Shown: one piece after another, positions 38,325 to 45,638 of the stretch
Layout: each line of letters starts with the position of its first letter
Numbering within the stretch: the first letter of the stretch is position 1
Origin: Oscillospiraceae bacterium
GTDB lineage: Bacteria; Bacillota; Clostridia; Oscillospirales; Oscillospiraceae
NCBI GenBank assembly: GCA_030625685.1
Contig: DAOUQJ010000007.1
Location: forward strand, 1 to 64,000
Length of the DNA: 64,000 nt
Reading direction: 5' to 3'
Notes under the pieces: model-generated
Seen by the model: only the letters and a program-made list of their open reading frames with translations
What the model was told of the DNA's origin: nothing
The model's database searches: none
Translations under genes and position numbers: made by a program

Positions 38325-38868
38325 AAGATTCCATATAACGTCCAAGAAACAAGGCTATGGTTTGTGCAAGCTTTGCATCTGGTTCATGTGATGCAATGTC
38401 TTCGCTTTTATCTGCGAATATGACACTACCTAAAATATCGCCCTCTGATAAAATTGGTGCGATTGTATGGGCAACGTATTCTGGTGCGCTCTCTGATATA
38501 ATGACAGGGTTTGAAGAGTTATCTAAGCACGTATAGACTTGTCGCTCTTCAATAACCTGTTGTACCTCTCTCGTGATACTTCGTTCAAGCACATCTTTTT
38601 TTGCTGGACCTGCGGCGGCAAGACAACTGTCGCGATCTGTAATGAGAACTGAGCAGTTAGTGGTTTTTTGAAGAGATTCACTGAGTTCTATCATGAAATC
38701 ACCAATGCCACTCAGTGGTGAATATTTTTTGAAAATAACGCTGCCATCTCTATCTGTATAAATTTCAAGAGGATCGCCTTCTCTGATGCGTAGTGTTCTG
38801 CGAATTTCTTTTGGTATCACAATGCGGCCTAAGTCGTCAATGCGACGGACAATTCCGGTTGCCTTCAT
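38323..38868 (-). CDS. spoVT: Stage V sporulation protein T (AbrB-type regulator)
   Basis: 181 residues. The N-terminal swapped-hairpin DNA-binding domain is unmistakable ('MKATGIVRRIDDLGRIVIPK', 'EIRRTLRIREGDPLEIYTD'), followed by a GAF-like sensor domain ('VLITDRDSCLAAAGPAKKDV', 'IAPILSEGDILGSVIFADK'). In Bacillus SpoVT acts in the forespore on sigma-G genes. The start ATG is ten bases after AGGAG; a TTG six bases upstream is rejected. Confidence 0.95.
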   Translation of the reverse strand: MKATGIVRRIDDLGRIVIPKEIRRTLRIREGDPLEIYTDRDGSVIFKKYSPLSGIGDFMIELSESLQKTTNCSVLITDRDSCLAAAGPAKKDVLERSITREVQQVIEERQVYTCLDNSSNPVIISESAPEYVAHTIAPILSEGDILGSVIFADKSEDIASHEPDAKLAQTIALFLGRYMES

Positions 38869-39134
38869 AGTCAATTTTCTCCTTTTATTTGAAATATGAT
38901 GTCATTTCATGTTTTCTAAAGTGATACACTTATTATTTGAAGTTCCGGACAAATTATCCAAAAATTTAGGAAGGTTTTTGAATACAGTGTTAAAATGCAT
39001 TTTTTGCATGTTAAATAGTTTTTGGACGAAGGATATTAAGTTTATAGTTGTTTTTTTATGAATACATATTTACGCATAGGTTCAAGTTTTATAGCAAGCT
39101 TTATAATTAATGTCAAATTGAGGTTTATATAAAT
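38869..39134. other. Upstream region of spoVT; no gene seen
   Basis: AT-rich. I looked for a sigma-G promoter on the minus strand and found only a CATCATA without a properly spaced -35. A small hairpin ATGCA-TTTTTT-TGCAT-like sequence lies near 38996. No open frame of interest. Confidence 0.4.
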
Positions 39135-39170
39135 AGTGCCGACATCTGATAAAAACAAGATGCCGGCACT
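39135..39170 (-). terminator. Terminator of the arsR-oxidoreductase operon
   Basis: On the minus strand, AGTGCCGGCATCT pairs with AGATGTCGGCACT (one G-U) around a T-rich loop, followed by ATTTATAT. It is about 60 bases after the oxidoreductase stop. Confidence 0.65.
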
Positions 39171-39227
39171 TAAACCAAAAGGAGGAGAATATGATAGCTG
39201 AGATAGTATGATTACAGCTAGCTAATT

Positions 39228-40574
39228 TCACTTCATAGCAATCATAGCATTCATGGAAGCGCTATTGATTGGGTAAGCAATAGGGGATGCAGAGATGAGC
39301 GGATGGGTTGCAACTTGGAAGGTATTTAGTTCGGTCGCGGTGAGACCTTTTTGAATTGCCAAACTCAAGATATTAATCATTTCACCAGTAGAGTCGCCAC
39401 CTGAAATTTGTGCGCCAAGAATGATGCCAGATGCTTTGGAGAAAATGAGTTTGATGTGTAGAGCTTGTGTGCCAGGTAGGCTACCTGGATGATGATCCAT
39501 TGTGGTAAATTCGCCAACGACATAATTAAATCCTTCAATTTGCGCTGTTGCTTCGGTGATGCCAGCAGCTGCAAAGGTGCGTCCAAATACTTTTGTTGAA
39601 AAAGCACTGATTGTGCCAGGTGTTGTACGGACAAGGTTCAAATCAAATAGATTATATCCTGCAATTTTGGCTTCCATCGCTGCAGTAGAGGCCAGTAGGA
39701 TAGGTACATTTTTTCCTGTAAAGAAACATGTTTTTTCAGCGCAGTCTCCAGCAGCAAAGACATCTGGATCATTGGTGCGCATATATTGATCAACAGCAAT
39801 CGCGCCATTTTCATTCAACTTAATGCCAGCATGTCTTGCCAAATCAACATTAGGTGCAACACCCAGAGCTAGGATAACCAAATCAGCGATAATTTTTTTT
39901 CCTGATTCCAATTCAACTTCTTCAACAGCAGTTGAACCATTAATCTTGCTCACTTTGTTATTGGTCAAAATCTCAATGCCTTGCTCTGTCATCATGGATT
40001 CAATTTCGTCAGAGTATTTTTTATCGTAAGCTTGCCACAAGCAGGATTCACCAAGTTCAATCAATGTTACGTTTTTATTGAGTAGTCGAATTTGTTCAGC
40101 AAATTCAACACCTATAAATCCACCGCCAATGATGGCTACGTTTTGTGCTGCTTCCACTTTTTCAAGAAGTTTGTCTAGGTATCTGGAATCTTTTATGATT
40201 GGATATACATTGTCAAGGTCATGACCTGGGATGAACGTTGGAATTGTAGGAAGAGACCCAGTCCCGATCATGAGCTTTTCATATTGGATGGTTTCATTTT
40301 CTTTTGTAGTAACGGTTTTATTTGCACGGTCAATGCTCAATACACTGTCAACAATTAAGTCAATGTTGGCATCTTTCAGCATGGCATCTGGAATGACGTT
40401 TTTATCTGTTGAATGTAGTGTGCCAAAGATGTAAGGAATGCCACAAGGAACCATAACATTTGGAGTTTCACGGATTAAAGTGATGTTAATGTCTGGATAT
40501 GTTTTTCTAGCTGTGGTAGCGGTTAAAAGTCCAGCGGCGCTACCTCCGATAATCAATAAATTTGTTTTTTTCAA
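39228..40574 (-). CDS. FAD-dependent pyridine nucleotide-disulfide oxidoreductase (NADH oxidase / CoA-disulfide reductase class)
   Basis: 448 residues. FAD-binding 'LLIIGGSAAGLLTATTARK', a single redox cysteine in 'VMVPCGIPYIFG', NAD(P)H-binding 'VAIIGGGFIGVEFAEQIRLL' and the second FAD motif 'DVFAAGDCAE' are present, with a C-terminal dimerisation domain. One cysteine in this position marks the class that includes NADH oxidase, NADH peroxidase, CoA-disulfide and persulfide reductases; which reaction cannot be told. The start is TTG (40572-40574) behind GGAGGATACT. It follows an ArsR regulator gene by 44 bases, so its expression is probably effector-controlled, perhaps by sulfur or redox species. 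Confidence 0.85.
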   Translation of the reverse strand: MKKTNLLIIGGSAAGLLTATTARKTYPDINITLIRETPNVMVPCGIPYIFGTLHSTDKNVIPDAMLKDANIDLIVDSVLSIDRANKTVTTKENETIQYEKLMIGTGSLPTIPTFIPGHDLDNVYPIIKDSRYLDKLLEKVEAAQNVAIIGGGFIGVEFAEQIRLLNKNVTLIELGESCLWQAYDKKYSDEIESMMTEQGIEILTNNKVSKINGSTAVEEVELESGKKIIADLVILALGVAPNVDLARHAGIKLNENGAIAVDQYMRTNDPDVFAAGDCAEKTCFFTGKNVPILLASTAAMEAKIAGYNLFDLNLVRTTPGTISAFSTKVFGRTFAAAGITEATAQIEGFNYVVGEFTTMDHHPGSLPGTQALHIKLIFSKASGIILGAQISGGDSTGEMINILSLAIQKGLTATELNTFQVATHPLISASPIAYPINSASMNAMIAMK

Positions 40575-40618
40575 AATAGTATCCTCCTATGAGTAAAAAA
40601 TAGTTTTATAGATAGGTG

Positions 40619-40921
40619 TTATATATCTAAGTTTTGGACAATTGATTTGATCAAATGTTCAACTTTATCATTTCTGATAGAATAATAGACATTGGTTCCA
40701 TTTCGATTGCCGACAATGATTCCCGCAGCTTTTAGTTTAGAAAGATGCTGTGACACTGTTGCCTGTGCTTCACTCAAACAGTGTTGCATCTCTGTTACAT
40801 TCGACTCACCTTTTTCACACAAGGTTTTGACGATACAGAGTCTCTGTGGATGTGCAATTGCCTTTAAGGTGTTTGCAAGATCATTGAATGGCTCTGGATT
40901 CGAACGGTATACAATAGACAT
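40619..40921 (-). CDS. ArsR/SmtB family transcriptional regulator
   Basis: 100 residues, a single winged helix: 'NTLKAIAHPQRLCIVKTLCE', 'CLSEAQATVSQHLSKLKAAG', 'GNRNGTNVYYSIRND'. Three cysteines sit near the DNA-binding domain ('LCIVKTLC', 'MQHC'); they could bind metal or sense thiol-reactive molecules, but do not match the ELCVC site of arsenic sensors. The ATG at 40921 follows AGGAGGTGTCT; a GTG at 40927 inside this Shine-Dalgarno is rejected. A perfect palindrome 18 bases upstream is a likely self-operator. Confidence 0.88.
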   Translation of the reverse strand: MSIVYRSNPEPFNDLANTLKAIAHPQRLCIVKTLCEKGESNVTEMQHCLSEAQATVSQHLSKLKAAGIIVGNRNGTNVYYSIRNDKVEHLIKSIVQNLDI

Positions 40922-40938
40922 AGACACCTCCTACATAC

Positions 40939-40954
40939 ATATGAATATTCATAT
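40939..40954 (-). promoter_or_regulatory. Palindromic operator upstream of arsR-like gene
   Basis: ATATGAATATTCATAT is a perfect 16-base palindrome of the AT-rich kind bound by ArsR/SmtB proteins. It lies between the promoter and the regulator's ribosome binding site, the usual place for autorepression. Confidence 0.7.
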
Positions 40955-40968
40955 ATTTATATATATAA

Positions 40969-40995
40969 ATTATAATATATTTACAATAAAGTCAA
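40969..40995 (-). promoter_or_regulatory. Promoter of the arsR-oxidoreductase operon
   Basis: On the minus strand TTGACT (40995-40990) and TATAAT (40974-40969) are 15 bases apart, short of the ideal 17; the surrounding AT-rich sequence offers other -10 choices. Confidence 0.4.
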
Positions 40996-41044
40996 GTGTT
41001 TTATATAAAATCGCAATTCTTTTGGTTGATATGACGAATATAAA

Positions 41045-41084
41045 AGTTCCCTAGCAATGAAATGAAATTCATTGCTAGGGAACT
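41045..41084 (-). terminator. Terminator of the paaK-ACT operon
   Basis: A perfect 17-bp stem (AGTTCCCTAGCAATGAA and its inverse) followed on the minus strand by TTTTATATT. Confidence 0.88.
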
Positions 41085-41091
41085 GAGTTGT

Positions 41092-41523
41092 TTACAGTGA
41101 GTAGATATCTCGTGGATTGATAATGGTTCGGTTGTCTTCTTTTAACACAAGAAGAGCCTTTTCAAGATCGCTCAAAGAGAAAACCACAACGGCGGAGCCG
41201 TCTTGTTTGCCAACAAAAGCATACATATAGTCAATTGAAATATTTTCTTTATTTAGCGTCTGTAAAATGGATGAAAGACCACCTGGTTTATCTGCCATAG
41301 AAACGGCTAAGACATCAGCCGATTTTGTGATGAAGCCTTGTTCACGAAGTGTGGATTGCGTAAGCTCTGGCTTATCTACAATTAGGCGTAAAATACCAAA
41401 ATCTGAGGTGTCAGCAAGAGAAAGCGCGATGATGTCTATTTCATTTTGGTGGAGTATTTCGCAGACTTCTGCCAATGGACCTGACTGGTTTTCAATGAAT
41501 ACCGAGATTTGTTTGATCAGCAT
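41092..41523 (-). CDS. Tandem ACT-domain protein
   Basis: 143 residues made of two ACT domains: 'IKQISVFIENQSGPLAEVCE' and 'VLAVSMADKPGGLSSILQTL'. Such stand-alone pairs bind amino acids and are often found next to phenylacetate-CoA ligase genes, as here (13 bases after paaK). Role probably regulatory; ligand unknown. ATG 41523 is behind AAGGAGGTCACAACC; a longer in-frame start at 41556 lies within paaK and is rejected. Confidence 0.85.
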   Translation of the reverse strand: MLIKQISVFIENQSGPLAEVCEILHQNEIDIIALSLADTSDFGILRLIVDKPELTQSTLREQGFITKSADVLAVSMADKPGGLSSILQTLNKENISIDYMYAFVGKQDGSAVVVFSLSDLEKALLVLKEDNRTIINPRDIYSL

Positions 41524-41536
41524 GGTTGTGACCTCC

Positions 41537-42841
41537 TTACAGTTTGCGTTTGTCAATCACGCGTTTGGCTTTGCCTTCGCTTCGTTCAATGGTTTTAGGG
41601 TTTACCAGATGTACTGTAGCGCCAATGCCAAGGATTGAACGAAGACTGTTGGTGATCTGTTTTTCTATTTTTTCAATGGAGCGAACTGCATCGGAAAACA
41701 GAGCTTCGCTCATTTCTACAAGGACATCAAGCGTATCCGTGTTATTTACGCGATCAACAATGATTTGATAGTTTGGTGTGATATTGCCTTGGCTAACTTT
41801 GAGTAGAACTTCTTCAATTTGGGAAGGGAAGACATTGACGCCACGAATAATCATCATGTCGTCGCTTCGGCCAGACGGTTTACCCATTCGGATATGTGTG
41901 CGTCCACATGCACATGGTTTAGCGTTGAGTGTGCAAATATCACGTGTGCGGTAACGGATGACTGGAAATCCTTCTTTGGTAATGGTTGTGAATACAAGTT
42001 CACCAGTTGCACCGTATGGAAGCACTTCTTCTGTTTCGGGGTCAATAATTTCAGCAATAAAATGATCTTCACAAATATGCATACCAGATTGTTCTTCACA
42101 TTCATAGGAAACACCGGGCCCCATGATTTCTGATAGTCCGTAAATATCATATGCTTTGATGCCTAATTTGTTTTCAATTTCTTGTCGCATATTTTCTGTC
42201 CAAGGTTCCGCACCAAAGACCCCAGCTTTGAGCGTTAATTGGTCACGCAAGCCTTTTTCTTCAATGGTTTCTGCCAAAAACATGGCATAAGAAGGGGTGC
42301 AAGCTAAGTGAGTGGCAGAAAAGTCAATCATAGTTTGCAATTGACGCTGTGTATTTCCTGCAGAAATGGGGATGGTGGTTGCGCCAATTCGTTCAATGGC
42401 ACTATGTATTCCAAGACCTCCAGTAAAAAAACCGTAGCCAAATGCGTTTTGTACAAAGGAAGAAGAGGTGACACCAATTGCAGATAGGCTTCTTGCCACG
42501 CAAGATTCCCAACGTTTTAGATCGCCGTCTGTATAGCCAACGACAATTTGTTTGCCTGTTGTACCAGAAGAGGCATGTACTCGTTTGATATTTTCCATTG
42601 GTTCAGCAAACAAACCATATGGGTAGTGATCTCTGAGATCTTGTTTGTATGAAAAAGGGAGTTTATGCAAGTCTTCAACACCTTTGATATCTTCAGGGCT
42701 GAGTCCTTTTTCATCCATGCGCTCACGAAAAAGTGGCACACGTTCATACATTCTTTTTACCTGCCAATTCAGACGTTCACCTTGGAGTTTGTGTAGCTGC
42801 TCTCTCGGCAGGGTTTCTATTTGGGGATCATAGATTGCCAT
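41537..42841 (-). CDS. paaK: Phenylacetate-CoA ligase family protein
   Basis: 434 residues, an ANL-superfamily adenylate-forming ligase. Phosphate loop 'VHASSGTTGKQIVVGYT', 'YDIYGLSEIMGPGVSYEC', 'YRTRDICTL' and the hinge/C-terminal domain 'IRGVNVFPSQIEEVLL' are present. It activates aryl acetates such as phenylacetate or indoleacetate to CoA esters. In anaerobes these arise from aromatic amino acids through 2-oxo acid ferredoxin oxidoreductases, whose genes are not in this window. The ATG at 42841 follows AAAGGAAG; the in-frame extension upstream has no ribosome binding site. Confidence 0.9.
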   Translation of the reverse strand: MAIYDPQIETLPREQLHKLQGERLNWQVKRMYERVPLFRERMDEKGLSPEDIKGVEDLHKLPFSYKQDLRDHYPYGLFAEPMENIKRVHASSGTTGKQIVVGYTDGDLKRWESCVARSLSAIGVTSSSFVQNAFGYGFFTGGLGIHSAIERIGATTIPISAGNTQRQLQTMIDFSATHLACTPSYAMFLAETIEEKGLRDQLTLKAGVFGAEPWTENMRQEIENKLGIKAYDIYGLSEIMGPGVSYECEEQSGMHICEDHFIAEIIDPETEEVLPYGATGELVFTTITKEGFPVIRYRTRDICTLNAKPCACGRTHIRMGKPSGRSDDMMIIRGVNVFPSQIEEVLLKVSQGNITPNYQIIVDRVNNTDTLDVLVEMSEALFSDAVRSIEKIEKQITNSLRSILGIGATVHLVNPKTIERSEGKAKRVIDKRKL

Positions 42842-42869
42842 TTTATATTTCTTCCTTTCGTTGCTTATG

Positions 42870-43826
42870 TCAATTGACGACGTTAATTGGGGCGCCAGAA
42901 ATAAAGGCTTTGATGTTTTCAAATAACGTGTTTAGTAGTCTCGTGCGAGCTTCTGTTGTCATCCAGGCGATGTGCGGTGTAATGAAACAGGATGGGGCTT
43001 TGAGCAGAGGGTTATCTGCTTTTGGTGGTTCAGTGCTGAGAACATCAGTTGCATACCAATATAGCTTTCCTGAGACGAGTGCATCATAAATATCTTGTTC
43101 AACCACAATACCACCTCTAGCAGTGTTGATTAAGATAGCGCCATCTTTCATTTGCGCAAGGGTGTCTTTGTTGATTAGTCCGACACTTTCTGGAGTTTGT
43201 GGAATGTGCAAGGTAATGATATCTGATTGCGATAGTAATTCTTCTTGAGAAACAATTTTAATCTGGTCGGTTGAAAGTTCTGGTTTATATGTGCGACTGG
43301 AGGCAAGAACCTTCATTCCAAAGCTCACTGCAATATTGGCTACTTGTTTACCAATGGTACCATAACCAAGGACGCCAAGAGTTTTGCCTTCTAATTCAAA
43401 CAATGGATGCTTGCGAAAAGAAAAATCTTTACATTGTGTCCAATCGCCGCTTTGAACAGCATCGCTGTGTGAAACAACACGCTCAGCTATTTCAAGTAAA
43501 AAAGCGAAAACGAGCTGTGCTACTGAGGAGGTGCTATAAGAGGGAACATTGCAAACAGGAATGTTACGCTCTTTTGCTGCATTAATGTCAATATTGTTAA
43601 AACCAGTTGCAAGTTCACAAATAAGGCCAATAGAAGGACATGCTTCGATGACTTCTCTTGAGAGCACAACTTTGTTTGTTACAACGATATCGGCATCGCC
43701 TATATTGGAAATGACGTCTTGGGGTGCTGTGCGGTCGTATATAACAAGTTCGGCAATATCAGATAGTGGTTCCCAGCTTAAATCACCAGGATTTGCAACA
43801 TAACCATCTAAAACAACAATTTTCAT
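42870..43826 (-). CDS. D-2-hydroxyacid dehydrogenase (NAD-dependent)
   Basis: 318 residues. Reduces 2-oxo acids to D-2-hydroxy acids or the reverse. The Rossmann motif 'LGVLGYGTIGKQVANIAVSF' and the catalytic Arg, Glu and His in 'INTARGGIVV', 'VLSTEPPKA' and 'ITPHIAWMT' are in place. The sequence is nearest in feel to glycerate/hydroxypyruvate reductases, but with paaK and the ACT protein on the same strand (28 bases apart), a role on aryl-pyruvates is possible. ATG 43826 behind GGAGGTC. Confidence 0.85.
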   Translation of the reverse strand: MKIVVLDGYVANPGDLSWEPLSDIAELVIYDRTAPQDVISNIGDADIVVTNKVVLSREVIEACPSIGLICELATGFNNIDINAAKERNIPVCNVPSYSTSSVAQLVFAFLLEIAERVVSHSDAVQSGDWTQCKDFSFRKHPLFELEGKTLGVLGYGTIGKQVANIAVSFGMKVLASSRTYKPELSTDQIKIVSQEELLSQSDIITLHIPQTPESVGLINKDTLAQMKDGAILINTARGGIVVEQDIYDALVSGKLYWYATDVLSTEPPKADNPLLKAPSCFITPHIAWMTTEARTRLLNTLFENIKAFISGAPINVVN

Positions 43827-43931
43827 TTATGTGTAGACCTCCTCATTCTAAAGTAGAATAATATTATAATTTTACAATGAATACGTAGCTATCGTCAACA
43901 TATTTTGCAAAGAAGTCGTGTTAGATATTCA

Positions 43932-43960
43932 TTGACATGCTTCCTTTTGCAAGTTAAACT
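43932..43960 (+). promoter_or_regulatory. Sigma-A promoter of hlyIII-degV
   Basis: TTGACA (43932-43937) and TAAACT (43955-43960) with a 17-base spacer, about 70 bases before the gene. Confidence 0.6.
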
Positions 43961-43972
43961 TAACGAAGTAGT

Positions 43973-43997
43973 ATATAAGCATATGATTTGCTTATAT
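43973..43997 (+). promoter_or_regulatory. Inverted repeat downstream of the hlyIII promoter
   Basis: ATATAAGCA and TGCTTATAT are exact 9-base inverted copies seven bases apart, starting about 12 bases after the -10. Position and symmetry suggest a repressor operator. Confidence 0.45.
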
Positions 43998-44030
43998 GCA
44001 CATAAATATACTAAGAAAGGAATCTATCAT

Positions 44031-44681
44031 ATGAGCCACTCTGTAGCCTTGCAAAGGAAGCAACAATTGGGTGAAGAAATTGCAAATGCGGTTTCACATG
44101 GTATTGCAGCACTGCTTGCCATCGTAGGTACAGTGTTTGCAGTCATAAAATCAGTAGAAAGTAGTTCGAATGTTTCAATAGTAAGTGCGTCAATATATGG
44201 TGCAAGTTTGATTATACTTTATTTATTCTCATGTTTGTATCATTCCATTACTGCGGAAAAAGTAAAACGTTTTTTTCGCGTGCTTGACCATTGTTCCATA
44301 TTCCTGTTGATTTTAGGTACTTATGTACCGATTACACTTGTTGTAATTGGTGGAATATTTGGATGGAGTATCCTTACTGTATTGACTGTTTGTGCTGTCT
44401 GGGGAATCGTCTTAAATTCGGTGAATTTGGAGCGGTTTCGAAAGTTATCCATGTTGCTATATATAGCGATGGGTTGGATGGTCGTGTTAGCGCTTCGCAA
44501 CCTCTTTCAGGAAATTCCATTTGAAGGTGTGTTACTCTTGATTGCTGGTGGTGTTTTTTACACTTTAGGTGTATTCTTTTACAAGAAAAAAGAAATTAAA
44601 TATATGCATTTTGTTTGGCATTTATTTGTGATGGCTGGGAGTGTAAGCCATTTCTATATGATTTATTTGTATTGCCTATAA
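44031..44681 (+). CDS. Hemolysin III / PAQR family membrane protein
   Basis: 216 residues with seven predicted membrane helices. The PAQR metal-site motifs are visible: 'EEIANAVSHGIAALLAI' (first histidine), 'SCLYHSITAEKVKRFFRVLD' with 'DHCSIFLLILGTYVPI', and the C-terminal 'FVWHLFVMAGSVSHFYMI'. Bacterial members are named after a Bacillus hemolysin but are general membrane proteins of unclear activity, related to ceramidase-type hydrolases. The ATG at 44031 is behind AGAAAGG; a much longer upstream frame is rejected as it crosses the promoter. Followed by degV after 21 bases. Confidence 0.88.
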   Translation: MSHSVALQRKQQLGEEIANAVSHGIAALLAIVGTVFAVIKSVESSSNVSIVSASIYGASLIILYLFSCLYHSITAEKVKRFFRVLDHCSIFLLILGTYVPITLVVIGGIFGWSILTVLTVCAVWGIVLNSVNLERFRKLSMLLYIAMGWMVVLALRNLFQEIPFEGVLLLIAGGVFYTLGVFFYKKKEIKYMHFVWHLFVMAGSVSHFYMIYLYCL

Positions 44682-44702
44682 ATTTGAAAGGGAGTAGATG
44701 AT

Positions 44703-45578
44703 ATGAAAGATTATGTAATCATGACAGATTCTTCTTGTGACCTACCTCAGTCTTTAGCCAATGAACTCAATTTAACCGTTGTTCCTTTGACTGTGGTATT
44801 AAACGGAAATAGTTATTTTAATTATTTAGACGAAAGAGATATAAAATTTAACGATTTTTACAAAGAATTGAGAAATGGTGCGACCGCATCAACCTCAGCT
44901 GTGAATGTAGATCAATTTTTGGTTGCTATGAAAGAACAGCTCGATGCTGGAAAAGATATTTTATACTTGGGTTTTTCCTCAGGACTTAGTGTCACATATA
45001 ATTCTGCTGTGATAGCGAAAAATGAATTATTAGAAGAATATCCTGACTGCAAAATTGTGACGGTTGATACGTTATCTGCCTCTATGGGGCAAGGTTTGCT
45101 GGTCTATTTGGCTGCCAAAGAAAAAGAAAAAGGAAAAAGCATTGAAGAAGTTGCTAAATTTGCAGAAGAGAATAGAAATCTGATTGCACACCATTTTACA
45201 GTAAATGATTTGAATCATTTGCATAGAGGCGGACGAATTTCAAAGACAGCTGCTTTTATTGGAACTGCTCTCAATATAAAACCGATTCTCAAGGTGAACC
45301 CTGAGGGCAAGCTCGTTTCTAATGGAAAGGCAAGAGGGCGAAAACAAGCACTGAAAATGCTATTAGAATCGATTAAATCATTGGGTGCCAGATTGGATGA
45401 AGTGCCAATCTTCATTGCACAAGGTGATTGTATGGAAGAAGCCAAACAGTTTGAAATGATGATTCGTGAACAAATCGATGTCAAAGATATTTTGATTCAT
45501 CATGTGGGTCCTGTTATTGGCGCGCATACTGGTCCTGGTATTATGGCGACATTTTTCTTAGCATCTAAACGTGAATAG
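44703..45578 (+). CDS. DegV family fatty-acid-binding protein
   Basis: 291 residues. 'VIMTDSSCDLPQSLANEL' and 'PLTVVLNGNSYFNY' at the N-terminus, 'ATASTSAVNVDQF', the serine loop 'YLGFSSGLSVTYNSA' and 'HHVGPVIGAHTGPGIMATFF' at the end define DegV/FakB proteins. FakB members present fatty acids to the FakA kinase for phospholipid synthesis; no fakA is in the window. Probable operon with hlyIII. Confidence 0.92.
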   Translation: MKDYVIMTDSSCDLPQSLANELNLTVVPLTVVLNGNSYFNYLDERDIKFNDFYKELRNGATASTSAVNVDQFLVAMKEQLDAGKDILYLGFSSGLSVTYNSAVIAKNELLEEYPDCKIVTVDTLSASMGQGLLVYLAAKEKEKGKSIEEVAKFAEENRNLIAHHFTVNDLNHLHRGGRISKTAAFIGTALNIKPILKVNPEGKLVSNGKARGRKQALKMLLESIKSLGARLDEVPIFIAQGDCMEEAKQFEMMIREQIDVKDILIHHVGPVIGAHTGPGIMATFFLASKRE

Positions 45579-45597
45579 ACAAATTAATCATTAAATA

Positions 45598-45630
45598 AAA
45601 AAGCACCTGCATTTACTGCAGGTGCTTTTT
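45598..45630. terminator. Bidirectional terminator between degV and clpE
   Basis: AAAAAGCACCTGCA and its exact inverse form a 14-bp stem around TTTAC, with T-runs on both strands. Confidence 0.92.
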
Positions 45631-45638
45631 ATGATGCT

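Noticed and set aside
39191-39211. Perfect AGGAGG followed by an ATG and six codons on the plus strand
   Set aside because: The frame stops at once and nothing codes downstream on this strand; most likely a chance match or a relic of a deleted gene start.
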